From Sclerodactyla briareus (taxonomy: Eukaryota; Echinodermata; Holothuroidea; Dendrochirotida; Sclerodactylidae), in contig JAODTK010005842.1 in NCBI GenBank assembly GCA_026419785.1, forward strand, positions 62,001 through 126,000: a stretch of DNA of 64,000 bases. Direction: 5' to 3'. Each line of letters begins with the position of its first letter. Position 1 is the stretch's first letter. The translations under genes and the position numbers were made by a program. Shown here piece after piece: positions 36,001 through 45,546 of the stretch. The notes under the pieces are model-generated. The model saw nothing but the letters and a program-made list of their open reading frames with translations. It did no database searches and had not been told where the DNA came from.

Positions 36001-37242
36001 AGTCACACTCCCACAAAACTTTTACTCCTCCATTAGACATTGTCAATAATCAGTCCTTTCGAATTTGAAATTGGTCACTGATTAGTAGGCCATTTCTGTT
36101 AAATGCTAATACCAAAATCTTTATTGCGACACATGGAAATGCCTTGAATGGTTGCATGGAACTATAGAATAACACTGATCACGCAACCAGGCGAGACACT
36201 GGGGGCGATCGCGTTGTTTCGTTGTTTAGGTCGGGGTGAATTTCGAAATTTGAAAAATTGAGAAGAGTCGATATTTTGCCCAATTTTGGCTTGTAAATAT
36301 GATCACTCTGAAGAGATACCAAGGTGTCACCGACACCCCAGTCTCCTACCGCGTCCTGTGAGCCGACGACTATGAAATCCATCTCATTTAATGGCCCTGT
36401 AAAGACACAAATACAAAGGACTAGGGACAGCGTGAACCTAACAAATGTATAAAGATGTGGCAGTAAATATGATACACGTGTGTGAATGTTGATAACAATA
36501 ACGCTAGCGTTTTCTTCATATAATATCCTCCTAGGTCGCGAGTAATAGCCGAGAGGATAGATTTGCTGCTACTATGATGTTAAGATAACCACTGGACAAG
36601 AACCAATATGAAACCTGAATGGTTTTGTTCAATGGGGAGGTCACTTATTGACCTCTAGTGAGATAACAGCACGACGTATAAACAACAATTGATGAACCGA
36701 GTTGTAATAGACATGTCTGTGCAGCGCTGCAAAATATTCAGAGGTTTTGGGGCGGTTAAGTAGCCTCTGGAAATTGCGTTACGCACTCGAATTTCGAACG
36801 TGGAACTTATCCTATAACCGTACTGAATTGAGGCAGCTATTAATTTAGCATCCGCGTGTCGATCGCATTGCAATTATACAATGGAGACAGTGGCCGCGAT
36901 ATTTAAGCTAAAAGGGCGGGCATTGATAGTTAAGTTGCATTGACTAGCACTAATGATAAATTGACCTAGGCTGCCAGAACATATAACGCCGTGTAGTAAA
37001 CTCGCCAGAATAATACGGACTGACAGACACCAATAGAACTGTTAAAGAATGGTAATTGTAAGGCTGACATGTGATGGAAATTGTATGTGAAACCTATTGA
37101 GAGTAGAATACTCACCGTCAATGCGATCTCCACGGCTGCTGCTTCTAAATGAAGCATGGCGGGGGCGGGAAGGGGGTGTGAAATGGCGGTGCTGGCAATT
37201 GAATTGGTGTTGCCAAATTAGTAATTAAGAATTGGACCGCCA
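36001..37242. other. Intron 3 DNA with a short 310-bp-unit remnant
   Basis: A short remnant (36225-36310) retains TTTTGCCCAATTTTGGCTTG of the 310-bp unit. No gene supported elsewhere. Confidence 0.45.
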
Positions 37243-37560
37243 CCACTCACCTTTCACTTGGTTGATGAGGTCCTTACTTGTTATGGTGATTCCCCACGAT
37301 GAGTCACATGAACCCTTAGTGTTTTGGGTCAACGGTCAGAGGTCACTATAGGTCAAGTTCTGAAAATCTTGAAATCCCTGTGTATCTTTCTTATCAAGAG
37401 GATAGGAACCATATTGGTTGGTTGGGATGAATGGAAAATTTGTCAAACGTTATATGTTGCCCAGTGATGAGCTTGTGTGCCATCTCCCATTTGTCCTTGT
37501 GTCTAGCTGTAGGTTGTCAGAAAGAGTCAGGAATCAATACAGGCCTTCTGGCTTTCTGGT
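37243..37560. repeat. Single ~310-bp unit with end module
   Basis: Contains a CCCCACGATGAGTCACATGA landmark, a GGTCAGAGGTCA stretch and, at the end, GTCAGGAATCAATACAGGCC (37528-37547), a variant of the module that ends arrays 1 and 2. It lies 63 bp before the exon starting at 37624. Confidence 0.75.
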
Positions 37561-37623
37561 TGGAAAAAAGAGCCCGGATGCAAATGACTATTGATGAATT
37601 GTCATGTTTTTTTATTTGCCCAG

Positions 37624-37861
37624 ACTATAGAATTCTGGCTGGGTGAACCCAACTACCGCTTGACAACATGTCAACGGATTAAAAGTCAAGTCACTCTGAG
37701 CCTCCCAACCAGCTGCAGGAACTGCAAGAGAGGAGACAGCTCCTATTGGACCATGAGGAACCACCGGGCCTTACGGCCAATCAAGGAGGGTACCATCATG
37801 TTCATACCCACTTACAAAAAAAAAAAAAAAAAATATGACTTTTCAGATACCTGTGAAGCAG
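37624..37861 (+). CDS. INPP5J/INPP5K-like: 5-phosphatase exon D: catalytic FWxGxxNYR and PTYK
   Basis: Acceptor TTTTTTTATTTGCCCAG ends at 37623; donor GCAG|GTAAAT starts at 37862. It encodes TIEFWLGEPNYRL, the first signature motif of 5-phosphatases (usually FWxGDxNYR), then in a second frame NQLQELQERRQLLLDHEEP, then back in the first frame EGTIMFIPTYK and YDFSDTCEA. Two oddities: the catalytic Asp position reads Glu (GEPN for GDxN), and PTYK is drawn out into six lysines by an 18-A run (37816-37833). The exon ends after one base of a codon, which matches the next exon. Confidence 0.87.
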
Positions 37862-39394
37862 GTAAATCAATTTTCTTCCCTAGCCTGTAACAACCCGATG
37901 GATGTAATGGCCAGACAGACTGAAGGAAGCCTGGCATTGTTAAACTGATAGGCACTTCTAAATAATAATATATAGTGTACATTTATGAGGCGCCGTTATC
38001 TGCACGAAGGGTCATGGACGTCCTGCAAGAACAACCACACCTAATGAAACATAATGAGGTGTGTCCTCGATGCTCTCTTTAAGTAAAGTAGCCAAATTAC
38101 CAGCAGACCTAACATGTGGAAGATGTTCAACCTAGCAGCAGCGAACAGAGAACGAGGAAAAAGAACCTCTCACCCCAACGACTTCTAGCCACATGGAACA
38201 ATGGAGAGCCCGTGATGACAAGCGAGTGCTGAGCAGTGGGTCTAGACACTTCCACAATATCCGAGGATACATTGGAGCAATGGTTTGAGGATCTTGAAAA
38301 CCAACAAAGCAATCTTATAAGCAACTCTCCCTTCTATGGGAGCCAGATTGCTCTTGAAGGATAGGAGAAATGTGGGTATTTGGCTTATTCAAAGTGACCA
38401 ATCGAGCTGTGATTGTTTTGGTATGTTGTAAGCGGAGACAGTAGATTCGTAACACCATCACAAATACTGTTCCAAGTGTCAAGTAACAGAGTAATGAATG
38501 ATGGACTAATAACTCAGCAGTGCTTTGATGATATGCTGACAATACGACGAATACTTAAGCGATGATACATGCAGATTTACGATCGCATCAACTTGTCATG
38601 ATAGTGAGTGAACTGTCAATTGAACACCCAGCTTACGGATTGTTGCGAGGCGGTATGTTGACATTGCCGCTACATATGCCATTGTACCGTAACCTTAGAA
38701 AGTTGGGTTCTACTTCCCAAAACATTACCTCAGTTTTTGTCATTCAGGTTTTGAGGTAGTTTCCGGGACATCCATTGTCGAAAACGTCTTTGTAGACATC
38801 TTCGATTAGTTTGATGCTGATGGTCACTTGATCTGACGGATCGCCAGATCACATACACCTGTGTATCATCAGCATTAGCATTGTGTGAGAGACATGTCTC
38901 TGATAATGTCTCCCAACAGTAGAGTGTAGATAGAGTGTAGATAGAGAACGAGCTTGGTCAAACCAGAGACCTGTGGGAGGACATAACTCCCAAGACAGGT
39001 GTGGGGATGTTGCATTGTTGATTTACAAACTGATTGAAGTCTTCAGAAAGATACGACTTGAACCAGTCGAGGGCCATCCATCAACGGCCTATGCAATGGT
39101 TAAGACGCGAGAGGCACTTCACGTGATCGACAGTGTCAAATGAGCTGAAGATCTAAGAGCACCAGCAGCGCCAGAACATTGCCAGTCAAGACCATTTAGA
39201 GATTATATCTAAGTCGCTTGAACATATCAACATTCTTCATTGGAAGCATCCTCCAACACAACACTGTGTTATCGCAATTGTCAAACTTAGGTTGCACTCA
39301 TCAGCCCATGAAAATCAAAACACAATTTGGTCATTGAATACAGTTGTAGGGCTAATTCCAAAAATGTCATATCTCACTTGTCCGTCATCCCCAG
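37862..39394. other. Intron 4
   Basis: Mostly a minus-strand non-LTR retrotransposon fragment, described separately. The rest has no coding block. Confidence 0.5.
38110..39250 (-). mobile_element. Non-LTR (CR1/L2-type) retrotransposon fragment
   Basis: On the minus strand: DFSSAFDTVDHVK-like near 39140, MALDWFKSYLSE near 39070, a PVLGVMSS block near 38985 where PQGSVLGP is expected, NADDTQVYVIWR near 38880 (the YADD catalytic box reads NADD) and a C-terminal VARSRWGERFFF block near 38190. Many frameshifts. Same broad clade as 29170-30920, opposite orientation. Confidence 0.75.
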
Positions 39395-39551
39395 TCCAAG
39401 CGAGCAAGCCGCCGGACAGACAGGCTACGTGGAGGGTGAGGCAAACAAGGACCACGGACACAGAACTTGACGTCAACCAGATTACCTACGACTCGCACAG
39501 AGGCGTACTTTGGAGTGACCATAAACCAGTTGGGCTGATTTTCAGATTCGG
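39395..39551 (+). CDS. INPP5J/INPP5K-like: 5-phosphatase exon E: TDRL and SDHKPV
   Basis: Acceptor TGTCCGTCATCCCCAG ends at 39394; donor CGG|GTAAAG starts at 39552. It reads KPP, then TDRL in another frame (39419-39440), then WRVRQTRTTDTELD, VNQITYDSHRG and VLWSDHKPVGLIFRF. PxWTDRxLW and SDHKPV are the second and third signature motifs of the catalytic domain; the missing W and L each coincide with a small deletion. It takes over the codon left open by the previous exon and leaves two bases open at its end. Confidence 0.88.
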
Positions 39552-41149
39552 GTAAAGTCAATAGAGTGAGTTACGGTTTCAGATTTAGTACAAGAAGTCT
39601 TGTATAAGATTGAGTAAAGAGGGGTGTGCAAAGCAAAATTCGAGAGACTGGGGAGAACCTTCCCTCTCTGTCCTGTTTGCTTTGGTTGGGACAAGAGATC
39701 TCATTAGACTATTGCGCTGGAAGGCAATCTAGAAAACAGAGAGGCCTTCGGATTTATAGTATCAGCAGAGACACCTGGGATGAGCTTGGTGGAGTCATGT
39801 TTGCATCCGAACTAATTCCTCAAGGTCATTAGGATCAAACGGAGTATAAGGGTGGGCTAAAAAATAGTGCTAGTGCATGTGGAGCTGTAGTATACAATTA
39901 CCCGAGTAGTACGTAATTAAGTTTTTCCTGAGTTTATCTAGAAGTAGCACGATACCCTGCTTCACACAAAAGTAAACATGTCAAACACATTTAGTCGCCA
40001 CAATTTTTGATTAAAGAATTACATTGGAGACCAACTTAAAACATTTTCTTATGTTAATAAAGTTCTTAAATAAAATTTAATTTTGAACAACTTGTGTCAA
40101 GGCATGTCTTGTTCGATCATAGCGATCTTGCAATCCCCACTGCTGGCTGCAGGGCAAGGGGCGTCTTGCGACACACAAGCAGCAGGTATTTTCTAGTTCC
40201 ACACACACGATCAGGCAATATGAAAACTTGACATGGGCGAAACTTAAACTTGCGATATCTCTAAAATTTGCAAAGTAATCTCCCAAACCTTTTGACTTTG
40301 TTTTGTAAAACACTTACCTTACATGAAAATGCAGCAGTCCCATAAATGTTTTTTTCCTAACACAATTGAGGCCTTTTTTCTGCGCCGATCTACGTAGCCT
40401 GAATACAGCCTAAGATCGGCATGACTATGAAGTGAGCAACTTAGGCAAAAAACAAAACTTTTCACTTCTTTTTAGTAGGAAAAATAAACAAATTCCAGTT
40501 GATTTTTGAAAACATTGCACATGCATTTGGGAGGTAATACCCAACCGATCACAAATGCCATTTTGGACATCGTTAAAAATGGTTAATCGCCATTATAAGA
40601 TCATTGAAATATAATGGAAAAATAAAAGTATTTTCCGACCTATGACCTCGTTCTTTAAAATTTTGTTTACCGGAAATGCCCAATTCGCATAATTAGGAAA
40701 GTTTGTCAGATGTTCACAAAATTGGTGGGTATTGTCTGCCTCCATTCAGCGTGATTTAAAATGGGGTCATTCATTAGAGGATGGGACAGGCAGTCTTAGG
40801 AACGGAGAGGACTATGGCTTTCTACATATCAGCAGGAGAACTGCACTTGGCCTATGAAGCTTGGTGGGGTTCATGCTGGCATCCAAGCTAATTCCTGAGG
40901 TCATTGGTTCAACTGATAAGGTTGGGGAGTCGATACCAGTTATTAACATGAACTGCACTACTGGCGTCCATCAGTCCCAGCCCGTACATAAATATTTATG
41001 ATGAAAACCATCTGACTGCAAGCCTAAACTGTTGTTTATAGTGGAGGGGAACTACATGACCCCACATTTCTTATTACCTAGACGAAAGTCAGGAGGAATC
41101 TATTCAGTCATGCCAACGTGTATGTGTATGTGACTCCTGGCATGTGCTC
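39552..41149. other. Intron 5, first part, with a two-copy dispersed repeat
   Basis: Related segments at about 39745-39840 and 40820-40925 share TATCAGCAG(G)AGA, GCTTGGTGG and GCATCC(A/G)A(A/G)CTAATTCCT. No gene. Confidence 0.5.
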
Positions 41150-42612
41150 GTCATCACATAAACTCGACCCCAACTGGATGGAGCAAGCGCCCTGTGTATG
41201 GGAGCGGTCCCCATAAGGCTTGGTTATGTGAGTTATGAGCTCTGCTTGTGTATAATGAGTAGTACATGAACCAATTGTGTTAGGGTCAGGTGAGGGGTCA
41301 AAAGAGGTAAAACTTGGATCATGATAAGTCCAGAGTGCTTTGTCCGATCAGGGAGTCAACAGGTGGGGGATGGGGGGGGACAGTCCCCCACACTTTCAAA
41401 AGTGGGGGGGAATAATACCGTTTGTCCCCCCACTTTCCCGGATGTAATAAACAAAATTATAGACTCATGGCAGATTTTGCATCACTATGAAACTGATGCA
41501 ATTTTTGTCTAACAAACCATAATCGCTTGGAAATTGTCTTAAGTCCACTAATTCAGGTGCGGACCCAGGTGAAGATCTGGACCCGAAGAGGTCCGAAGTG
41601 GAAGGAAGGATTACCCATGCTTCATCCGAGGTCTCGAATTTTAATAGAATAGCCAAAAAGTGGCATAATTTTTCAAGTGTTTCGCGCGCCAATGGCGTTT
41701 CCTTCCAGGCGTGTAGGCTTAAATATGGATTGTAATGCTTAGAATCATTTCGTTCACTCGATTTCAGAAGCTTTGGGGGTAGGGGGACTGCCCCCTGCCC
41801 CCCCCCCCATTTTTCTGAGATGAGGAATTTGGGAAGGGATATTAAAAGGAAAGTGAAAAAATGGCTGAATTTTTTGGCAGGCCTCGTCCAATAAAATGCC
41901 CGGAAAAAATGCCACCAAAAAAATTTTTTTTTGCGCACTTCACGCGCGGCGGTGGTTTGCCAATTACTGAATTGTAAAATTCGGGGGTAATGATTTTCTG
42001 CTCCCAAATTGGACGGGTCCCGTAAGCTATGCTTTCCCTTCGATCACCACAGAGATCGTTTTCGGTTATTTAGACCCCTGGAGCTCACGCAAACAAATCC
42101 AGAATAGAAAAGGTATAAAAAAATACCATGTGTGATAATTGGTAAATCATCTTAGTATGCACCAATGACAACTTTTTTGTCTGTCTTTTAATCTAATCAC
42201 ACATGTAGATTGGTGTTATTGAGCCTGGCAGATGCCGTTTCCGTCGATCTGGTTGGTATGAAAATCTGTGAGATTTCCTTTGTCACTCCGCGCCAACCGA
42301 TGGTGGCGCTTGACTGAGATGGTCATTTGCGTCGATGTGTCCACCCCACTTTTCGAAAGCTTCGACGACCCCTGGGTCCGATCAAGCTGACTGAAAATTG
42401 TATGCAACTTCCCTTCGGGAAGTACAAGAAATATTTGCTTTGTGTGGATTGAAGACACGGGTTAAGGAATGGAAATGTAAAAAATGGGGACTCAACTGGA
42501 TGGATCAAGCTCTACTTGGTATATAGGCTTCCTCATGGGTGAGTACTTCATGTCTATCGTTTTGGGATCCAGCCACCTGTCAAAGAATCGCTGAGTCTTT
42601 TTGGCCTTCCAG
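41150..42612. repeat. 310-bp-unit remnants around a G/C-run repeat
   Basis: Unit remnants at 41155-41350 (ACTCGACCCCAACTGGATGG) and 42360-42612, the latter ending in AAGAATCGCTGAGTCTTTTT (42583-42602), a variant of the end module. Between them, 41350-41420 and 41760-41830 are alternating G and C runs with CCCCCACACTTTC and CTGCCCCCTGCCC. A 180-codon minus-strand frame over 41465-42007 has no recognisable domain. Confidence 0.6.
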
Positions 42613-43084
42613 GATGATAGACAGAAGAGACTTGAATGACATTAACAGAACTGTACAGCACTCTGTAATTTTCCCTGAGCCATGGTTTACAACTACAGGG
42701 CAAAACAGTTGAAAGTTAATCGCCTATTGACTCAGACTCATGATGCATTTAAATTTTAAAGTTTTTCATGTGACAAAAAGCAAATTCTCTCTCTTCCACG
42801 GTACAAAACAGGCGGGACCAGCAGTTTTAAGAACCAACTCGTCCACATTATTAACACACTCAAGCAGAATGGTAGGAAGTGCCTTCTTATTCCCTAGGGT
42901 CATTTTCCATGTCAAAATAAAATGTTCATGGTACTGATTATGAGCATTTAGGGATAAGCTTCCACTTAACTGAACTTGGTTGAGGACTGAAATCACACCA
43001 CCTTCTCTTGCTTGCTCTTCAGAATCCGACAAGTCATATCTAGACTTCTATCCTACCCAGATTTGTCATTTCCACTCGTCACAG
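42613..43084. other. Intron 5 end
   Basis: No coding sequence recognised. It ends with the acceptor CATTTCCACTCGTCACAG used by the next exon. Confidence 0.45.
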
Positions 43085-43217
43085 GTCTCTGCAGACGTTG
43101 GCCAGCATTCTTGTTTTGGTGACATAGAGTAGTTGGTCAGTCAAATTTCGTATGTACATGATTACCGTGGGCAGGGACACGAAGACCAACAGCTGGGACT
43201 GGATAGGGCTATACAAG
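43085..43217 (+). CDS. INPP5J/INPP5K-like: 5-phosphatase exon F: start of SKICH domain
   Basis: Proposed from acceptor CACTCGTCACAG (ending 43084) to donor AAG|GTATAT (43218). The end reads SWSVKFRMYMITVGRDTKTN then SWDWIGLYK, the SKICH hallmark; the first part (LQTLASILVLV) would link catalytic and SKICH domains. The open codon from the previous exon is completed correctly. Oddity: the direct frame has TAG at 43125-43127, and a local shift (DIE then SSWSV) would bypass it. A shorter exon starting at 43128 or 43141 is possible but fits the phase less well. Confidence 0.72.
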
Positions 43218-43529
43218 GTATATACCAGGGATCCTTTTCTCTGATCTCTTGCATGAAAATTGCCAAGAAATTTGCAAGAAGATGTTATTAATATGGGACA
43301 CAGTATGCAATTACAGGCTTTTGCAAGTGAAAACATAAAGCATTCCTTTGAACTTCCTCTGAAATGTGGTTTGAGCTGTGAAGTGAAATGAGAATAGCTG
43401 GGTTGAACAGGCTGAGCTGGATCATGACGTGTGGCAAGGGCCGCTGGTCCATCAGGTGTGACCGCAGGAATGCTGAGATCTGGTGATATAGGCGTCAACA
43501 TTATGCCAACTTACTAAAAACAATAGTGA
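43218..43529. other. Intron 6 start
   Basis: No feature recognised. A minus-strand frame here (up to 43501) is antisense to exon F and has no domain. Confidence 0.4.
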
Positions 43530-44930
43530 GGCGGAAGGACAAGGCCCCCATTGGATGGGAGCTAGCTATATCAATCAACTGTTACAAGGGTAAAGGAGAT
43601 GCTTTGGGAAGAGGTAACTACAGAGGTGTGCATTTGAAACTGCTGGATCATGTCATGAAAGTTACAGAGAGAGTGCTTGATAAACCTGATCAGTGACAGG
43701 GTAATATAGAGACATGACAGTTTGATTTTATGCCAGGTCGAGGTACTATCGACGCTATTTTTTTTAGTCAGGCAGCTTCAAGTGAAGTACATATGTAAGA
43801 ACGAGAACTTGTATTTTGCGTTATTGACTATGGAAAAACGATTTGACAGGGTCCATGGAAGTTGATTGGTGCCCGAATGCTTCTTAGATTAGGTGTTGAG
43901 GAAAGGAGTGGTCTCATTGTTAGGTCCTTGAATGAGAATGCTAGAGCTGGCTAGTTGTTAACAGTTCTTACAGTGACAATTTCGCTGTTGCAGATGTCGT
44001 ACACCAAGGGGGGGCTCGGTGCTTTGTCCAGTGAATTTCGAGTGGTTGCCCATGGGAGTTCTGTACGCAGAGTGTGCTCTTGTGCTGAGAGTAGGAGGGG
44101 TACCTGTGAAATTGAGAAATGAAAGGATGCAGAGAGAATAAGGACTTCGGGTTATCATGAAGAAGACTAAAACTTATGTCAGCAGTCCTGACGTTGCCCC
44201 AGTCGTTAGCTCTGGGCAAATTTTGGCTGTTCTATTTGTAGTAAGGTGTTGGCAGTCATCTATCTTCTGTAAACATTGCAAACGCTGGGTGCATAAGAGG
44301 TGCAAAGCGGTTTCAGTGGCAGTTTGAATGCTTTTTCCGTGTATTTAAAGTGTACAGGTGAGTATTTTTAGAGCAGTCAGAGCCATTGGTTCTATAGGTG
44401 AGCATACCCTGGAGTCAGTGGATAGATAAGTTTTGTTATTTAGGTGATATGACAGCCCTGCTGCAGGGAAGGGCTGGGTTCCGTTAAGTGGCTAGAATTA
44501 GAAGTGGTTGGAAGAAGTTTGGAGAGCTTTTGCCATTGCTCAAAGTCTAGAGTGTTTTCTCATCATATGAAAGGGAGTATTTTCGAGGCTTGGTCAGGCG
44601 AGTGTCATGCCGATGTCTGATGAGCCTGGCATTAGAAACAGACGACTTGATAAGAATGGACAGAAAGGATATGAGCATGATCAGATGATGTGGTGGCGTG
44701 ACCTGAAGGATAGGAAGTTTCTGATGAGCTGAGAGAGATGTTGGGTCCTGCTAAAATTAGCGAGTGGGTCAGAGTCGTAGATTGAGGGGGTTTTAGCCCT
44801 GTCAAAAGAATGCAGGAGATAAACTGGGTAAAGAAGTCTAGGGAGATTAAGGTGACTGCCGAACGTGGTATAGGTAGGCTCCGAAGACATGGGATTAGGT
44901 TGGTTATTTCGTAGTGATCTTTGCAGCAGT
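43530..44930 (+). mobile_element. Non-LTR retrotransposon, reverse transcriptase with Cys-rich tail
   Basis: Plus-strand pieces in order: NCYKGKGDALGRGNYRG (about 43578-43628), KLLDHVMKVTERVLDK, FDFMPGRGTIDAIFF (about 43723-43768), LLRLGVEERSGLIVRSLNEN (about 43883), a zinc-knuckle-like FCKHCKRWVHKRCKAV (about 44266-44313) and WVKKSREIKV (about 44828-44855). The FADD segment is not readable. The family matches the minus-strand fragment at 58500-59280, which shares VKKSREIKV and the Cys/His tail. Frameshifts throughout. Confidence 0.8.
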
Positions 44931-45546
44931 AGGGGGTAGAGACCGTGCTCTTGCCCGAATAGGGTAGTTAGAAGCAGGTTGTCATCGGGGGACCTCCTCT
45001 AACCAATGCCAGCAGGAACATTGATGAAAAACTGTCTATGATGCTGATGATAATGAGTGCTTATGTTCATCATAAGGATGACTAAAGCCATTACCTTCAG
45101 GGTGTCCAGTGGATTTGAACCAAGCCAGTGGGGGCCCGGGGGTTCCCATAATGTGAAAATATGCAAAAGCATCTTCCTACAAATTTCTGGGCAACAGTGC
45201 TGACATTCGGTCATAATGACGTTCTAACTGAGTACCTTCATGGTGTTCAGGATTGTTCATTTCATTGAAATGTCACACATGGTACTGAATGGCATCTTCC
45301 CCCACCACCAAAGATCATTGATTCCTTCAAAATTTACTTCTAATGGACTTCGGGCCCAGGGCCCAGTTGGGCCTATTTATACGAATACCGCCAAATATTG
45401 TAACTACCACAAATTCAAGTTGACAATGCTGGGAATCAGTCATTGTCATAATGATGGTTAATTAGAATATCTCCAGGGTGCCCAGGGAATTTAGGACCCC
45501 AAGGCCCAGTGTGGGCCCTGGTTAGGGCCCATCATGTGGAAGTTGT
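44931..45546. repeat. Degenerate tandem repeat (GCTGAYATTSGGTCATAATGA)
   Basis: Units near 45090, 45215 and 45440 share GTGCTGACATT.GGTCATAATGA.GGT, ATCTCCAGGGTGCCCAG-like and GGGCCC.GGGCCCAGTG blocks. A further copy lies at 55520-55660. Confidence 0.6.

Noticed and set aside
41465-42007. 180-codon minus-strand open frame
   Set aside because: No recognisable domain; it overlaps G/C-run repeats and has no splice or context support.
43079-43501. 140-codon minus-strand open frame
   Set aside because: Antisense to the SKICH exon at 43085-43217; no domain seen.
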